The notes: generated from the letters alone by a model not told the origin. Shown: positions 35,702 to 45,362, numbered from the stretch's first letter. The stretch: DNA of 64,000 nt from Roseburia sp. (GCA_022771695.1 JALEKJ010000040.1:1-64000); one strand, 5' to 3'. Numbers and translations are program-made.

Positions 35702-38095
35702 CTATCTTTTCACACACACCTTAATAAAATGTCCGGTACCCTTGATACGGTGACCGTTCGCCATCTCGGTGAGTGCCCGTGCCATGTCCATGGTTACGAT
35801 TCCGTTCGTCATTTTCGCGTAACCGCGGATTGGCATATTATAGTTAAATAGTACATTCAGATTTGGCTTGCCCTGCCACTCTCCAAACTTCACCATCAAT
35901 TTCAGAACTCCGCAGAACAGTTTGCCAAAGATTCCTTTTCCATAGTAGAGCTGGCAGACTGCATCGTTCATATGAATCTCGCCGCTCCAACTGCCGTCCG
36001 GGACTTCCCTGCCATAAAGCACCCGATACTCGTTATCGCTTACGTTCTCGATTCGTCCGGTGAAATAGTCCGGCAGACTCGCCTTGTCATATCCGCCCTC
36101 TGCAACCGTTCCGTCAACATAAATCTCTGTCATAAGTGGTGTGTCTTCGACATTGGCACCGACATAGACAGTGTAATTGCCGGTTTCAATCTCCCATGTA
36201 TTTGTTCGTACATCAAAAAAACGGAACGCTTTGTCGTCAAGCGCAATCGTGACCTCTTTTTCCTCACCCGCCCTCAAAAATACCTTTGCAAAGCCCTTGA
36301 GCTCCTTGACCGGGCGGAATACTGTGTCAGATTTTCTTCCGATATAGAGCTGCGCGATTTCTGCACCGTCACGCTCACCGGTATTCTTCAAGGTGAAAGT
36401 TGCTGTATTTTTTTCCACATGCAGGTTACTGTATGTAAATGTCGTGTAGGAAAGTCCATAGCCAAACGGGAAGCGCACCGCCTTTCCCACAGTCGTGTAA
36501 TAACGATATCCCACATAGAGGCTCTCGCGGTATTCGCTGCTTCGCTCCTTGCTCGGATAGTATGCGTATGCCGGTGTATCCTCATAATGGTATGGGTATG
36601 TCTCGTTTAATTTTCCGGACGGATTGTACTTGCCGGTCAACACACGAAGCATTGCGGACGCGCCTGCCTGTCCGCCCAGATAACCATGCACGATGGCTTT
36701 TACCTTGTCAAACCAAGGCATCTCCACGGCGGAGCCTGCGGATAACACGACAATCACGTTATCATTTACCGCTGCAACCGCTTCTATCAGTTCATCCTGT
36801 GCCTGTGGCATATGCATATGCACACGGTCCAAGCCCTCGGATTCGCTGATTTCATCCAAGCCGGCAAAAATAAGCACCGTCTCTGCCGCTTTCGCCGCCT
36901 CGACCGCCTGCTGCAAGAGCTTCTGATTCGTTTTGCGGTTGCGCACATAACCCTGCGCATAAGACTGCATTACCAATCCGCTCTCACCAATCACATCCAC
37001 AATCGCTTCCGGCGTTTTGGTCGGATTTACAAGAGAAGAACCGGCACCCTGATAGCGAGGAGCTTTCGCAAAATCTCCGATCACCGCCACCTTTGTTCCT
37101 TCTGCAAGCGGAAGGATGTTTTCCTCATTTTTCAGCAAAACTACGCTCTCTTCTGCCACTTTCCTTGCCAATTCGTGGTGCTTTTCCACGTCAAATATCT
37201 TGCCTTTTCCGTCTTCCGTCGCCTGATGCGTTGCAAAAATAACACCGAGCAGCTCATCTAGGCGCTCATCTAAGACTTCCTCTGCAAGCGTACCATTTTC
37301 CACCGCACGTATAATATCCTTCATACCGGAATCGCCGGTTCCCGGCATCTCCAAATGGCTGCCACATGCCACACCGAGCGCGTGGTCGTTGCTGCCACCC
37401 CAGTCGGAAACCACATAGCCGTCAAATCCCCATTCATCAACCAGAATTTCACGTAGCAGGTGCTTGTTCTCATTGGCATAGACGCTGTTGATTTCATTAT
37501 AGGCAGACATAATCGACTTTGATTTGCCCTCTTTGATTGCGATTTCAAATCCGGTCGTGTAGATTTCACGGAAGGTTCGCTCATCTACGACGGAGTTCAT
37601 CGCCATACGGCGAAGCTCCTGGCTGTTGGCTGCAAAGTGCTTCGGACAGGCGGAAATTCCCTTGCTTTGAATCCCCTTGACATAGGCTGCCGCCATCTTG
37701 CCCGCATGATACGGGTCCTCCGAAAAGTATTCAAAGTTCCTGCCGCACAGGGGGCTTCTTTTAATGTTTAATCCCGGACCTAAGATGACGTTGACATCCA
37801 TGGTCACTGCTTCCTCTGCAAGCGCCGTTCCGATTGCCTCTCCTAATGATTCGTCCCAGCTATTCGCCACAGTCGCCGCCGTCGGGAAACAGGTCGCCGG
37901 AAGACTTTTCCCTAATCCTAAGTGGTCACCGGAGCCGCCCTGTCTTCGCAGTCCGTGCGGTCCGTCTGACATTGCCATCGACGGAATCCCATATTGCGGA
38001 AAGTCCACCGTCTCCCAGGTGTTCTTTCCCGACATCATGCGCGCCTTTTCCTCCAAAGTCATTTTACTGATAATTTCCCCATATTTTAAACTCAT
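35702..38095 (-). CDS. GH3 beta-glucosidase, cytosolic
   Basis: A 797-residue family 3 glycoside hydrolase in normal order: catalytic barrel (1-300; GRNFEYFSEDP, CPKHFAANSQE, nucleophile Asp near 231 in VVSDWGG), C-domain (LLKNEENILPL near 325), fibronectin-III-like domain (YTTFTYSNLHV near 560) and a further ~130-residue tail. There is no signal peptide, so it acts on imported glucosides. The start is the ATG at 38095 with AGAAGG upstream; an ATG five codons earlier lies in the ribosome site. It is the intracellular counterpart of the anchored GH3. Confidence 0.93.
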   Translation of the reverse strand: MSLKYGEIISKMTLEEKARMMSGKNTWETVDFPQYGIPSMAMSDGPHGLRRQGGSGDHLGLGKSLPATCFPTAATVANSWDESLGEAIGTALAEEAVTMDVNVILGPGLNIKRSPLCGRNFEYFSEDPYHAGKMAAAYVKGIQSKGISACPKHFAANSQELRRMAMNSVVDERTFREIYTTGFEIAIKEGKSKSIMSAYNEINSVYANENKHLLREILVDEWGFDGYVVSDWGGSNDHALGVACGSHLEMPGTGDSGMKDIIRAVENGTLAEEVLDERLDELLGVIFATHQATEDGKGKIFDVEKHHELARKVAEESVVLLKNEENILPLAEGTKVAVIGDFAKAPRYQGAGSSLVNPTKTPEAIVDVIGESGLVMQSYAQGYVRNRKTNQKLLQQAVEAAKAAETVLIFAGLDEISESEGLDRVHMHMPQAQDELIEAVAAVNDNVIVVLSAGSAVEMPWFDKVKAIVHGYLGGQAGASAMLRVLTGKYNPSGKLNETYPYHYEDTPAYAYYPSKERSSEYRESLYVGYRYYTTVGKAVRFPFGYGLSYTTFTYSNLHVEKNTATFTLKNTGERDGAEIAQLYIGRKSDTVFRPVKELKGFAKVFLRAGEEKEVTIALDDKAFRFFDVRTNTWEIETGNYTVYVGANVEDTPLMTEIYVDGTVAEGGYDKASLPDYFTGRIENVSDNEYRVLYGREVPDGSWSGEIHMNDAVCQLYYGKGIFGKLFCGVLKLMVKFGEWQGKPNLNVLFNYNMPIRGYAKMTNGIVTMDMARALTEMANGHRIKGTGHFIKVCVKR

Positions 38096-38171
38096 GATTC
38101 CTTCTCCCATCTACATCGCTATTTTATGGATTCTGATTTTATCCTAGCAGATTTTTTGTCTCATGAGCAAA

Positions 38172-38208
38172 AATGGCACGAATGGTCATTTTTTTGCATA
38201 AATGGTCA
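38172..38208 (-). promoter_or_regulatory. Direct repeats upstream of the cytosolic GH3 gene
   Basis: On the minus strand TGACCATT occurs twice (38208-38201 and 38188-38181, 20 bp apart), followed by the related GTGCCATT (38179-38172). They sit upstream of a plausible promoter (GAGACA...TAAAAT near 38160-38135), the usual place for an activator. Confidence 0.45.
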
Positions 38209-39381
38209 ATGATAAACAACCTTTCCGTCAATAATTGTATATAAAATCCGCGAATCAACAGAGAAAGGTGTACCTTTTATCAATACAAAGTCCGCATCTT
38301 TTCCTTCTTCAATACTTCCGACACGGTCTGCCGCCCCGATATGCTTTGCCGCATTGATGGTAACCGCCTTTAGTGCCTCAAACTCCTTCATACCATTGAA
38401 AACTGCGCGTCCTGCGCACAATGTCAGATAGCGCTCCTCCACAACCGGGGAATCGGTGATAATCGACACCTGGCATCCGGCATCGGCTAGAATTCCCGGT
38501 GTTTCAAAGCCTTTGTTTTTCAGTTCGTATTTGCCGGCATGCCCAAAGGAAGGTCCTACCGCCACCGGAAATCCCTCTTTTGCAAGATCCTCTGCAATCA
38601 GTGCTCCGTCGGTCGTATGGTCAATTCTTAAATCGAGATTAAACTCTTTTGCAATGCGGATTGCAGTAAAGATATCGTCCGCGCGATGTGCGTGCGCTTT
38701 TAGCGGTATCTCCCTCCGGATAACCGGCAGCATCGCCTCAAGCTTATCATCATAAGCCGGCAGCTTCGAATAATCAATATGGTCCGGATATCCGGCTTCC
38801 TCCAGCTTTTTCTCATAAATCTGTGTCTTATGCAGTATTTCGCGCAGCTTTGCTGCCACGGACATGCGTGAATAGACGCCCTTCTCCTTATAACAATTTT
38901 TCGGATTCTCACCAAATGCAATCTTCATCGCAGATTTTTCTTTTACAATCATATCGTCCACGCGTTTTCCATAGGTCTTGATAACACAAAAGGTCCCGCC
39001 GATGATGTTGGAACTTCCCGGACCGGTTGAGACGCAAGTCACTCCACCCTCACGCGCCATCCGAAAGGTCTCATCCTGCGGGTTAATTGCATCCACCGCC
39101 GAAAGCTGCGGTGTAATCGGGTCATTGATCTCATTGTAGTCCTGACCCGCATAACCTACCGCATAGCCGTCAAGTCCAAGATGGCAATGTGCCTCCACGA
39201 ATCCCGGGTAGATATCAATGCCAGTCGCGTCAATCACCTCAGCCTCATTGATGACTTTTCCCTCAAGTACCGGTGCAATCTTTTTTATTTTGCCATTCTC
39301 CACTAGAATGTCTGCCACGAACGGCTCCTCCGTAATCGCATTGTGAATGATTCCCTGTTTCAATAATAAGTAGCTTCCCAT
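38206..39381 (-). CDS. Metal-dependent amidohydrolase
   Basis: A 391-residue amidohydrolase of the imidazolonepropionase/dihydroorotase-like group. Metal-binding motifs: EAHCHLGL (HxH near 64), the HAHRADD block near 232, RIDHTTDG, and a late Asp in IITDSP. The small beta domain at both ends is normal for the superfamily. Members hydrolyse cyclic amides or peptides; this one is usually annotated only as amidohydrolase and its substrate is open. There is no signal peptide. It is separated from the PTS operon by a terminator and from the GH3 gene by 110 bases. Confidence 0.88.
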   Translation of the reverse strand: MGSYLLLKQGIIHNAITEEPFVADILVENGKIKKIAPVLEGKVINEAEVIDATGIDIYPGFVEAHCHLGLDGYAVGYAGQDYNEINDPITPQLSAVDAINPQDETFRMAREGGVTCVSTGPGSSNIIGGTFCVIKTYGKRVDDMIVKEKSAMKIAFGENPKNCYKEKGVYSRMSVAAKLREILHKTQIYEKKLEEAGYPDHIDYSKLPAYDDKLEAMLPVIRREIPLKAHAHRADDIFTAIRIAKEFNLDLRIDHTTDGALIAEDLAKEGFPVAVGPSFGHAGKYELKNKGFETPGILADAGCQVSIITDSPVVEERYLTLCAGRAVFNGMKEFEALKAVTINAAKHIGAADRVGSIEEGKDADFVLIKGTPFSVDSRILYTIIDGKVVYH

Positions 39382-39521
39382 ATACTGTTCTCCTTCCGCC
39401 GTCTTCTGCGGCGCTTTTCACTCTTTCTTTATAGTAGTTTTTCCAAGGCAGGGCTGTACTATTCTTTTACTATATCATTCGGATAATACAGCTACAAGAG
39501 TGACGCGTTCTTTCTTATGAA

Positions 39522-39561
39522 CAAAAAACAGGGCCGCACTTCATGTACCATGAAGCGCCCC
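39522..39561 (-). terminator. Terminator of the fructose PTS operon
   Basis: A strong stem (gggccgcacttcatg with catgaagcgcccc, 39531-39561) is followed on the minus strand by TGTTTTTTG. It lies just after the ptsI stop codon. Confidence 0.88.
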
Positions 39562-39575
39562 CTGCCTCTCTCTTA

Positions 39576-41243
39576 TTATTTACTTAAGTCTGCATTTCTG
39601 ACTTTATCGCGAACTTTCAAAATCATAGACGGTGATACGGACAGTTCATCAAAGCCCATGCGGAGGAACTGTTCCGTCAGTGTAAGGTCTGCTCCCAGTT
39701 CACCGCAGATGCCAACCCAGCAGCCCTCTTTGTGCCCATTATCCACAACCATCTGAAGCATCCGAAGCACTGCCTCATGATGTGCGTCATAGATGCTGTC
39801 GAGCTTTGGATTCTGTCGGTCGATTGCCAGGGTATACTGTGTCAGGTCGTTCGTGCCGATGGAGAAGAAGTCCACCTCTTTTGCCAAAAGATCACTGATC
39901 ATGACCGCCGCGGGTGTCTCTATCATGACGCCAATCTCACAATCCTTATAAGGAATTCCCGCCTCCGTGAGCTCTGCCTTCACCTCTGCGATGATTTGTT
40001 TAATCTGTTTTACTTCGCTTACAGAGATAATCATCGGAAACATAATCGAGATGGTTCCATAATAGCTGGCACGGTAAATCGCGCGGAGCTGTGTCTTGAA
40101 AATATCTTTTCTGTCTAAGCAGATGCGAATCGCGCGGTAGCCCATTGCCGGGTTTTCCTCTTTTTCCAAGCCAAAGTATCCGACCTGTTTATCCGCACCG
40201 ATATCTAAGGTACGGATAATCACCTTCTTGCCTGCCATATTTTCTGCTACCGCCTTATATGCCGAAAACTGGGCTTCCTCTGTCGGATAGTCCTCGGATT
40301 CCAGATAGAGAAACTCGCTCCGAAACAAACCGATACCCCCGGCATCGTTCGCAAGGGCATTTGCCACATCTGCCACACCGCCAATGTTTGCATAAATATT
40401 GATTTTCCTGCCGTCTAAGGTTATGTTCTCCTTACCCTTCAGCTCCTGCAGCAAGCGTTTTTTCTGTTCGTCTTCCTCTTTTTTCGCCTGATAGCTTGCA
40501 AGCGTTGCCTCATCTGGATTTACATAAAGCCTCCCCGTATAGCCATCCACAATACCGAATGCACCGTCCAGTGTGACTGGCTGTGAATCTCCCACGGCTG
40601 CGGAGCCAGCAGGCTCTGCCACCTCTGGAAAATCGACTCCGATTAACGCCGGAATGTTCATCGTGCGCGCTAAAATTGCTGTATGTGAGTTCGTAGAGCC
40701 ATGTCGAGTCACAAAGGAGAGTACCTTGGACTTATCGAGCTGCACAGTCTCGCTCGGTGCCAAATCATCCGCCAAAAGAATCACCGGCTCGTCTCCGGTC
40801 ATGCCGCCGTGCGTCGCACCCTGGAGAATCGAGATTACACGATTGGAAATGTCCTTGACATCGGCTGCACGCTCACGCATGTAATCGTCATCCATCGCCG
40901 CAAACATCTGGGAAAAGTTATCACCGGTTGTGGCAACCGCAAACTCTGCATTGACCTCCTGTGTAGCAATCATATTGGTAATGGATTCAATATAGTCGGG
41001 GTCATCAAGCATCATCTGATGCACCTCAAAAATCATCGCATTGACTTCGCCGATCTCCTTCAGAGCCTTCTCATAAAAGGTGGCAAGCTGCTCCTTTGCC
41101 TGCTCTTTTGCCGTCATAAAGCGCGCTGTCTCCGCATCTGTATCGGTTACTTTCATGCGCTTTACCTGATTATCTTTTTTATGGTATACCGACAATCTGC
41201 CGACAGCGATTCCGCCAAATACGCTTTTCCCTTCCAATACCAT
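39576..41243 (-). CDS. ptsI: PTS enzyme I
   Basis: A 555-residue phosphoenolpyruvate-protein phosphotransferase, cytosolic. The phosphorylated His lies in TNSHTAILAR near 190. The PEP-binding barrel has GIGLFRSEFLYL and the catalytic Cys region GICGELGAD near 500. It passes phosphate from PEP to the HPr encoded 24 bases upstream. It is the last gene of the fru operon, an unusual place for the general EI, which suggests a private phosphate chain for fructose or that this is the only EI of the genome. Confidence 0.95.
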   Translation of the reverse strand: MVLEGKSVFGGIAVGRLSVYHKKDNQVKRMKVTDTDAETARFMTAKEQAKEQLATFYEKALKEIGEVNAMIFEVHQMMLDDPDYIESITNMIATQEVNAEFAVATTGDNFSQMFAAMDDDYMRERAADVKDISNRVISILQGATHGGMTGDEPVILLADDLAPSETVQLDKSKVLSFVTRHGSTNSHTAILARTMNIPALIGVDFPEVAEPAGSAAVGDSQPVTLDGAFGIVDGYTGRLYVNPDEATLASYQAKKEEDEQKKRLLQELKGKENITLDGRKINIYANIGGVADVANALANDAGGIGLFRSEFLYLESEDYPTEEAQFSAYKAVAENMAGKKVIIRTLDIGADKQVGYFGLEKEENPAMGYRAIRICLDRKDIFKTQLRAIYRASYYGTISIMFPMIISVSEVKQIKQIIAEVKAELTEAGIPYKDCEIGVMIETPAAVMISDLLAKEVDFFSIGTNDLTQYTLAIDRQNPKLDSIYDAHHEAVLRMLQMVVDNGHKEGCWVGICGELGADLTLTEQFLRMGFDELSVSPSMILKVRDKVRNADLSK

Positions 41244-41267
41244 ACTGTCACCTCCGCATACGCGTTC

Positions 41268-41525
41268 CTACAAGTTCTCTTCCATAAATTGATGCAGCTT
41301 CTCTATCGCTTCCTCTGCTTTATCACCGTCGGCACGGATGACAATCTCCTCGCCACATTTTACGCCAAGTCCCATCACACCTAATATGCGCTTTGCGTCT
41401 ACTTCCTTGTCTCCCTTGCAGATTGTCACGGTGCAAGGAAAGTTTGCCGCTTCTTTTACCAACAGTCCTGCCGGTCTTGCATGGATTCCCTGTGCATCTT
41501 TAATTACATATTTAAATTCTTTCAT
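41268..41525 (-). CDS. HPr phosphocarrier without the regulatory Ser46
   Basis: An 85-residue HPr. The active His15 is present in GIHARPAG, so it can carry phosphate from EI to EIIA. The position that is Ser46 in Gram-positive HPr is Arg (AKRILGV) and the nearby Ser52 is Gly. It therefore cannot be a substrate of HPr kinase or a CcpA corepressor by that route. The start at 41525 has AAGGAAGG upstream; the longer reading overlaps that site. It lies between fruA and ptsI, 63 bases after fruA. Confidence 0.93.
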   Translation of the reverse strand: MKEFKYVIKDAQGIHARPAGLLVKEAANFPCTVTICKGDKEVDAKRILGVMGLGVKCGEEIVIRADGDKAEEAIEKLHQFMEENL

Positions 41526-41588
41526 GCTATTCCTTCCTTTCATCTGCAAGCGGGTCAAGGACCCGCCGCATGTACGCAATGATTGCCG

Positions 41589-43502
41589 TTATTTTGTAAC
41601 TTCTTTCTTCAATACCCCGAGCAGCACACACGCTACTGCGGAGCCTGCTGCCAATGCAATTAAGTACATCAGCGGATTACCTACGGTTAAGAATACGAAA
41701 ATTCCACCGTGTGGTGCCATGAGTGTGCAGTTAAATGCCATAGACAATGCTCCTGCCACAGCAGAACCTGCGACACACGCCGGTATGACGCGAAGCGGAT
41801 CCGATGCCGCAAACGGGATTGCTCCCTCTGTAATGAAGGAAAGTCCCATGATGAAGTTGGTTGGACCTGCCTTCTTTTCTTCTGTCGTAAACTTGTTTTT
41901 AAAAAACAATGTTGCCAATGCGATTGCAATCGGTGGTACCATACCGCCAATCATAACTGCTGCCATGATATTGTAATTTCCTGCTGCGATGGATGCCGTA
42001 CCGAATACATACGCCGCTTTGTTCACTGGACCACCCATATCTACAGACATCATGCCGGCAAGCAGTGCACCAAGCAAAATTGCGCTTGCGCCGCTCATAC
42101 CGTTCAAGCCGTTGTTAATCATTGTATTGAGAGCTCCGATTGGCGGCTCAACAATATAGGTCATAACAACACCAACGATAAAAATACCAAGCAGCGGGTA
42201 CAATAACACCGGTTTGATTCCTTCCAAACTGTCCGGGAGCTTTGCAAAAAGCTTCTTTAACAATCTGATGGTGTATCCTGCAAGGAATCCCGCCACCAAT
42301 GCGCCGAGAAATCCGGAGGTTCCGTTTGCCGCGATTGCTCCACCGACAAATCCGACTGCAAGCCCCGGTCTGTCTGCAATGCTCATTGCGATAAAGCCTG
42401 CGAGAATCGGCAGCATGAATCCAAACGCGGTACCGCCAATAGATTTAAACATTGCCGCAAGCGGTGTAATCGTACCGAAGTTTCCACGCGCTTCCATAGG
42501 AAGAGCATTTAAGTCTACTAAAAATCCATCAATCAAAAATGCGATTGCAATCAGGATACCTCCGCCAACAACGAACGGGAGCATATGCGATACACCATTC
42601 ATCAAATGTTTGTAAATCTGGTGTCCGATGCTGTCGCTGCCTTCTTCCAAATTATCTACCTCTCCACGAGATGTTGCGTGGTATGTAGATACATTTCCTG
42701 CCATTGCTTTACGGATAAGGCTCTCTGCCTTGCTGATACCGTCTGCAACCTTACACTGAATCACCGGCTTTCCATCAAAACGCTCCATCGGGACCTGCGT
42801 GTCTGCTGCAACAATAATACAGTCTGCTTCTGCAATTTCCGCCTTTGTAAGCACATTCTTTGCTCCGCCGGAGCCTCTCGTCTCAACCTTAATTCGACAT
42901 CCCAATTCTGCTGCCTTCTTCTCAAGGCTCTCTGCCGCCATATACGTATGCGCGATTCCGGTCGGGCATCCGGTTACTGCAAGGATATACTTGCCTGCTG
43001 CCGGAACTTCTGTCTTCTGAGCCTTCGTGACAGTATCTGCGTCCTTATCCGCTTCCGCCATATCGATGACATCTAAGAATTCCTCCACCGTTCTCGCATT
43101 GCGAAGACCCTTCGTAAAGTTCTCATCCATTAACAATACGGACAGTTTGCTCAGCACATCAAGATGCACATTGTCCTCTGAGTTTGGTGCAGCAATTAAA
43201 AAGATTAAGTCCACCTTACCTCCATCAAGTGCATCAAAGTCAACTCCGTCACTTACTACCATTGCAGCAAGTCCCGGTCTTGTCACCGCGTCGGACTTAC
43301 AGTGCGGAATCGCAATTCCCTCACCAATTCCGGTAGTTCCCTCTTTTTCTCTTGCATACACCCCCTGGCGGTACTTCTCTACGTCATTAATTTTCCCGCT
43401 CTTTGCCATCAACGCAACCATCTGGTCGAGGGCATCTTTTTTGCTTGTAGCACTTCCGCTTAGCTCAATGCTTTCGATTGCTAACAGCTCTCTGATTTTC
43501 AT
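41589..43502 (-). CDS. fruA: Fructose-specific PTS EIIABC
   Basis: A 637-residue three-domain permease. EIIA (1-150) has active His67 (GIAIPHCKS). EIIB (about 170-270) has phosphorylated Cys179 in VTGCPTGIAHTYMAAESL. EIIC (about 300-637) is the membrane channel with roughly nine or ten helices. It imports fructose as fructose 1-phosphate. The start is the ATG at 43502 with GGAGGAGG upstream. It follows fruK by 80 bases; the order fruR-fruK-fruA is standard in Firmicutes. Confidence 0.96.
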   Translation of the reverse strand: MKIRELLAIESIELSGSATSKKDALDQMVALMAKSGKINDVEKYRQGVYAREKEGTTGIGEGIAIPHCKSDAVTRPGLAAMVVSDGVDFDALDGGKVDLIFLIAAPNSEDNVHLDVLSKLSVLLMDENFTKGLRNARTVEEFLDVIDMAEADKDADTVTKAQKTEVPAAGKYILAVTGCPTGIAHTYMAAESLEKKAAELGCRIKVETRGSGGAKNVLTKAEIAEADCIIVAADTQVPMERFDGKPVIQCKVADGISKAESLIRKAMAGNVSTYHATSRGEVDNLEEGSDSIGHQIYKHLMNGVSHMLPFVVGGGILIAIAFLIDGFLVDLNALPMEARGNFGTITPLAAMFKSIGGTAFGFMLPILAGFIAMSIADRPGLAVGFVGGAIAANGTSGFLGALVAGFLAGYTIRLLKKLFAKLPDSLEGIKPVLLYPLLGIFIVGVVMTYIVEPPIGALNTMINNGLNGMSGASAILLGALLAGMMSVDMGGPVNKAAYVFGTASIAAGNYNIMAAVMIGGMVPPIAIALATLFFKNKFTTEEKKAGPTNFIMGLSFITEGAIPFAASDPLRVIPACVAGSAVAGALSMAFNCTLMAPHGGIFVFLTVGNPLMYLIALAAGSAVACVLLGVLKKEVTK

Positions 43503-43582
43503 CCTGTTTCCTCCTCCTATATGGATTTCTATTTTTAATTTGTGAGAGTTTCCCGGCCTCTTGCCGTTCACTCTACACAAAA

Positions 43583-44497
43583 TTAAAACAAGGTTTTATT
43601 TTTATCCAACAAATCCAGCACTTCTTCTCTGGTTGCCAGCTCCTCCGAGAATGCCGAGGCGCTTCCGGTGCAGACTCCCATCTGAAACGCCTTTTCATAA
43701 GTTCCATTCTCCAGATAACCTGCCAAAAAGCCTGCTACCATCGAGTCTCCTGCTCCGACAGAATTAACAACTGTTCCCTTTGGTGCCTCCGCTTGATATA
43801 CGGTTCCATCCTCCGCCAACAGAACCGCTCCGTCACCCGCCATGGAAACCAGAACATTTCTCGCGCCCTGCTCCTGCAGCTTTCCCGCATACTTGATAAC
43901 ATCTGCCTTTTCTTTGATTTTAACGCGGAAAATCTCTCCCAATTCATGGTTATTTGGCTTGATTAAGAACGGTTTGTACTTGAGTACATTTACCAGCAAA
44001 TCCTTTGTCGCGTCTACCACCACACGCAAGTCTTTTTCTTTTAAGTGTTCCATAATATCCATGTACATGGTTTTAGGCATGACATCCGGAATGCTTCCCG
44101 CCATCACCAGGATGTCTCCGTCCTGCAGCGCGTCCAAACGCTCATAGAGTTTTTTGATATCATCCTCGTCAATCGTCGGTCCCTGTCCGTTAATCTCTGT
44201 CTCCTGCTCGGAGCGAAGCTTTACGTTAATGCGGGTCATGCCCTGCTCCACCGGGATGAATTCTGCATGAACTCCTTTTTCTTCTACCAGACGCTTTAAC
44301 TCCTCTCCGGTGAACCCTGCCAAAAAGCCAAGTGCCGTATTCTCAAAGCCCAAGTTTCCAAGCACCATCGACACGTTGATGCCTTTTCCGCCCGGAAAAA
44401 TCACTTCCCTACTCGTCCGGTTCACGACTCCACAGGTGAATTCAAGAACAGTCACGATATAGTCCAAGGATGGGTTAAATGTTAATGTGTAAATCAT
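43583..44497 (-). CDS. fruK: 1-phosphofructokinase
   Basis: A 304-residue PfkB-family kinase that converts fructose 1-phosphate to fructose 1,6-bisphosphate. It has the PfkB patterns FPGGKGINVS near 33 and VVNSVGAGDSMVAGF near 245, where the Asp is the catalytic base. The start at 44497 is behind AAGGAGG. It begins 11 bases after the fruR stop codon and so is cotranscribed. Confidence 0.95.
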   Translation of the reverse strand: MIYTLTFNPSLDYIVTVLEFTCGVVNRTSREVIFPGGKGINVSMVLGNLGFENTALGFLAGFTGEELKRLVEEKGVHAEFIPVEQGMTRINVKLRSEQETEINGQGPTIDEDDIKKLYERLDALQDGDILVMAGSIPDVMPKTMYMDIMEHLKEKDLRVVVDATKDLLVNVLKYKPFLIKPNNHELGEIFRVKIKEKADVIKYAGKLQEQGARNVLVSMAGDGAVLLAEDGTVYQAEAPKGTVVNSVGAGDSMVAGFLAGYLENGTYEKAFQMGVCTGSASAFSEELATREEVLDLLDKNKTLF

Positions 44498-44508
44498 GGA
44501 AATCCTCC

Positions 44509-45252
44509 TTATACATTCACAATATTCCGGCACTTCTGAAAAGCTGTCTGACGCATTCCGGTCGTGATAACCGTTGCACTCTCGAAAGGTGCGAATGTTA
44601 CACTTGATATCTGATTGAACTTACTCTCATCTGCTAAAATATAGCACTCTTTACAGTTCTCCATGGATTTTCTTTTTACCAATGCCTCCTTTAGCTCCGG
44701 TGTGGAAAATCCCTTCTGAATGCTGACACCGTTCGTTCCCCAGAAGCCTTTGGTGAAATTATATTTATCCAGTGTCACAACAGCCTCCTCACCAACGATT
44801 GCTTCCGTGACCGCCTTAAACTCTCCGCCTAGAATATACACGGTGCATCCGTGGTCTGCCAGCTTTTTCGCATGTGTGATTGCGTTTGTCACAAAAATCG
44901 CCTGCTTATTCGCAATATAGTCAATCATCCGCTCCGTCGTCGTTCCTGCATCAATATAAACAAAATCTCCTGCTGTAATCAGTTCTGCCGCGTAGCGGGC
45001 AATTTTTTCTTTGGCATCCTTATTCTGCTCCTTGCGGTGCATTACCTCATCATCTCTGGTACTGTACACTGTGCCCTTTAAAATGGCACCGCCATGTACC
45101 TTGGTCAACTGACCGCTGGCATCCAATGCTGTCAAATCTCTTCGGATTGTAGATTCAGAAGCGTCAAGTTCCGTCATCAACTGCTGCACGGTCACGCTTC
45201 CCATACTCTCTAGTATGGATAATATTTTTGCAAATCTTTCTTCCGTCAGCAT
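44509..45252 (-). CDS. fruR: DeoR-family repressor of the fru operon
   Basis: A 247-residue DeoR-type regulator. The N-terminal helix-turn-helix is TVQQLMTELDASESTIRRDL, and the sugar-phosphate isomerase-like sensor domain holds VYIDAGTTTERM near 100. Fructose 1-phosphate is the usual inducer. It is the first gene of fruR-fruK-fruA-HPr-ptsI. Three 13-bp direct repeats around its promoter are likely binding sites, so it controls itself and the whole operon. Confidence 0.94.
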   Translation of the reverse strand: MLTEERFAKILSILESMGSVTVQQLMTELDASESTIRRDLTALDASGQLTKVHGGAILKGTVYSTRDDEVMHRKEQNKDAKEKIARYAAELITAGDFVYIDAGTTTERMIDYIANKQAIFVTNAITHAKKLADHGCTVYILGGEFKAVTEAIVGEEAVVTLDKYNFTKGFWGTNGVSIQKGFSTPELKEALVKRKSMENCKECYILADESKFNQISSVTFAPFESATVITTGMRQTAFQKCRNIVNV

Positions 45253-45283
45253 ATTTTATCCCTCCACATTCAGTCATTTTCTT

Positions 45284-45296
45284 TCAAAATCATTCA
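45284..45296 (-). promoter_or_regulatory. FruR operator copy 1
   Basis: TGAATGATTTTGA on the minus strand, matching TGAnnGAnTTTGA. It lies about 8-20 bases after the predicted transcription start, where bound repressor would block elongation or initiation. Confidence 0.6.
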
Positions 45297-45310
45297 TCTC
45301 ATCTAATTGC

Positions 45311-45339
45311 ATTATAAGTTCAATTTCAGTCAAAGTCAA
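45311..45339 (-). promoter_or_regulatory. Promoter of the fru operon
   Basis: On the minus strand TTGACT (45339-45334) and a perfect TATAAT (45316-45311) are 17 bp apart. Confidence 0.75.
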
Positions 45340-45342
45340 TCA
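45330..45342 (-). promoter_or_regulatory. FruR operator copy 2, over the -35 box
   Basis: TGATTGACTTTGA on the minus strand. It covers the -35 hexamer. Confidence 0.65.
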
Positions 45343-45349
45343 CATTCAG

Positions 45350-45362
45350 TCAAAATCGTTCA
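45350..45362 (-). promoter_or_regulatory. FruR operator copy 3
   Basis: TGAACGATTTTGA on the minus strand, 20 bp (two turns) upstream of copy 2. Confidence 0.65.
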
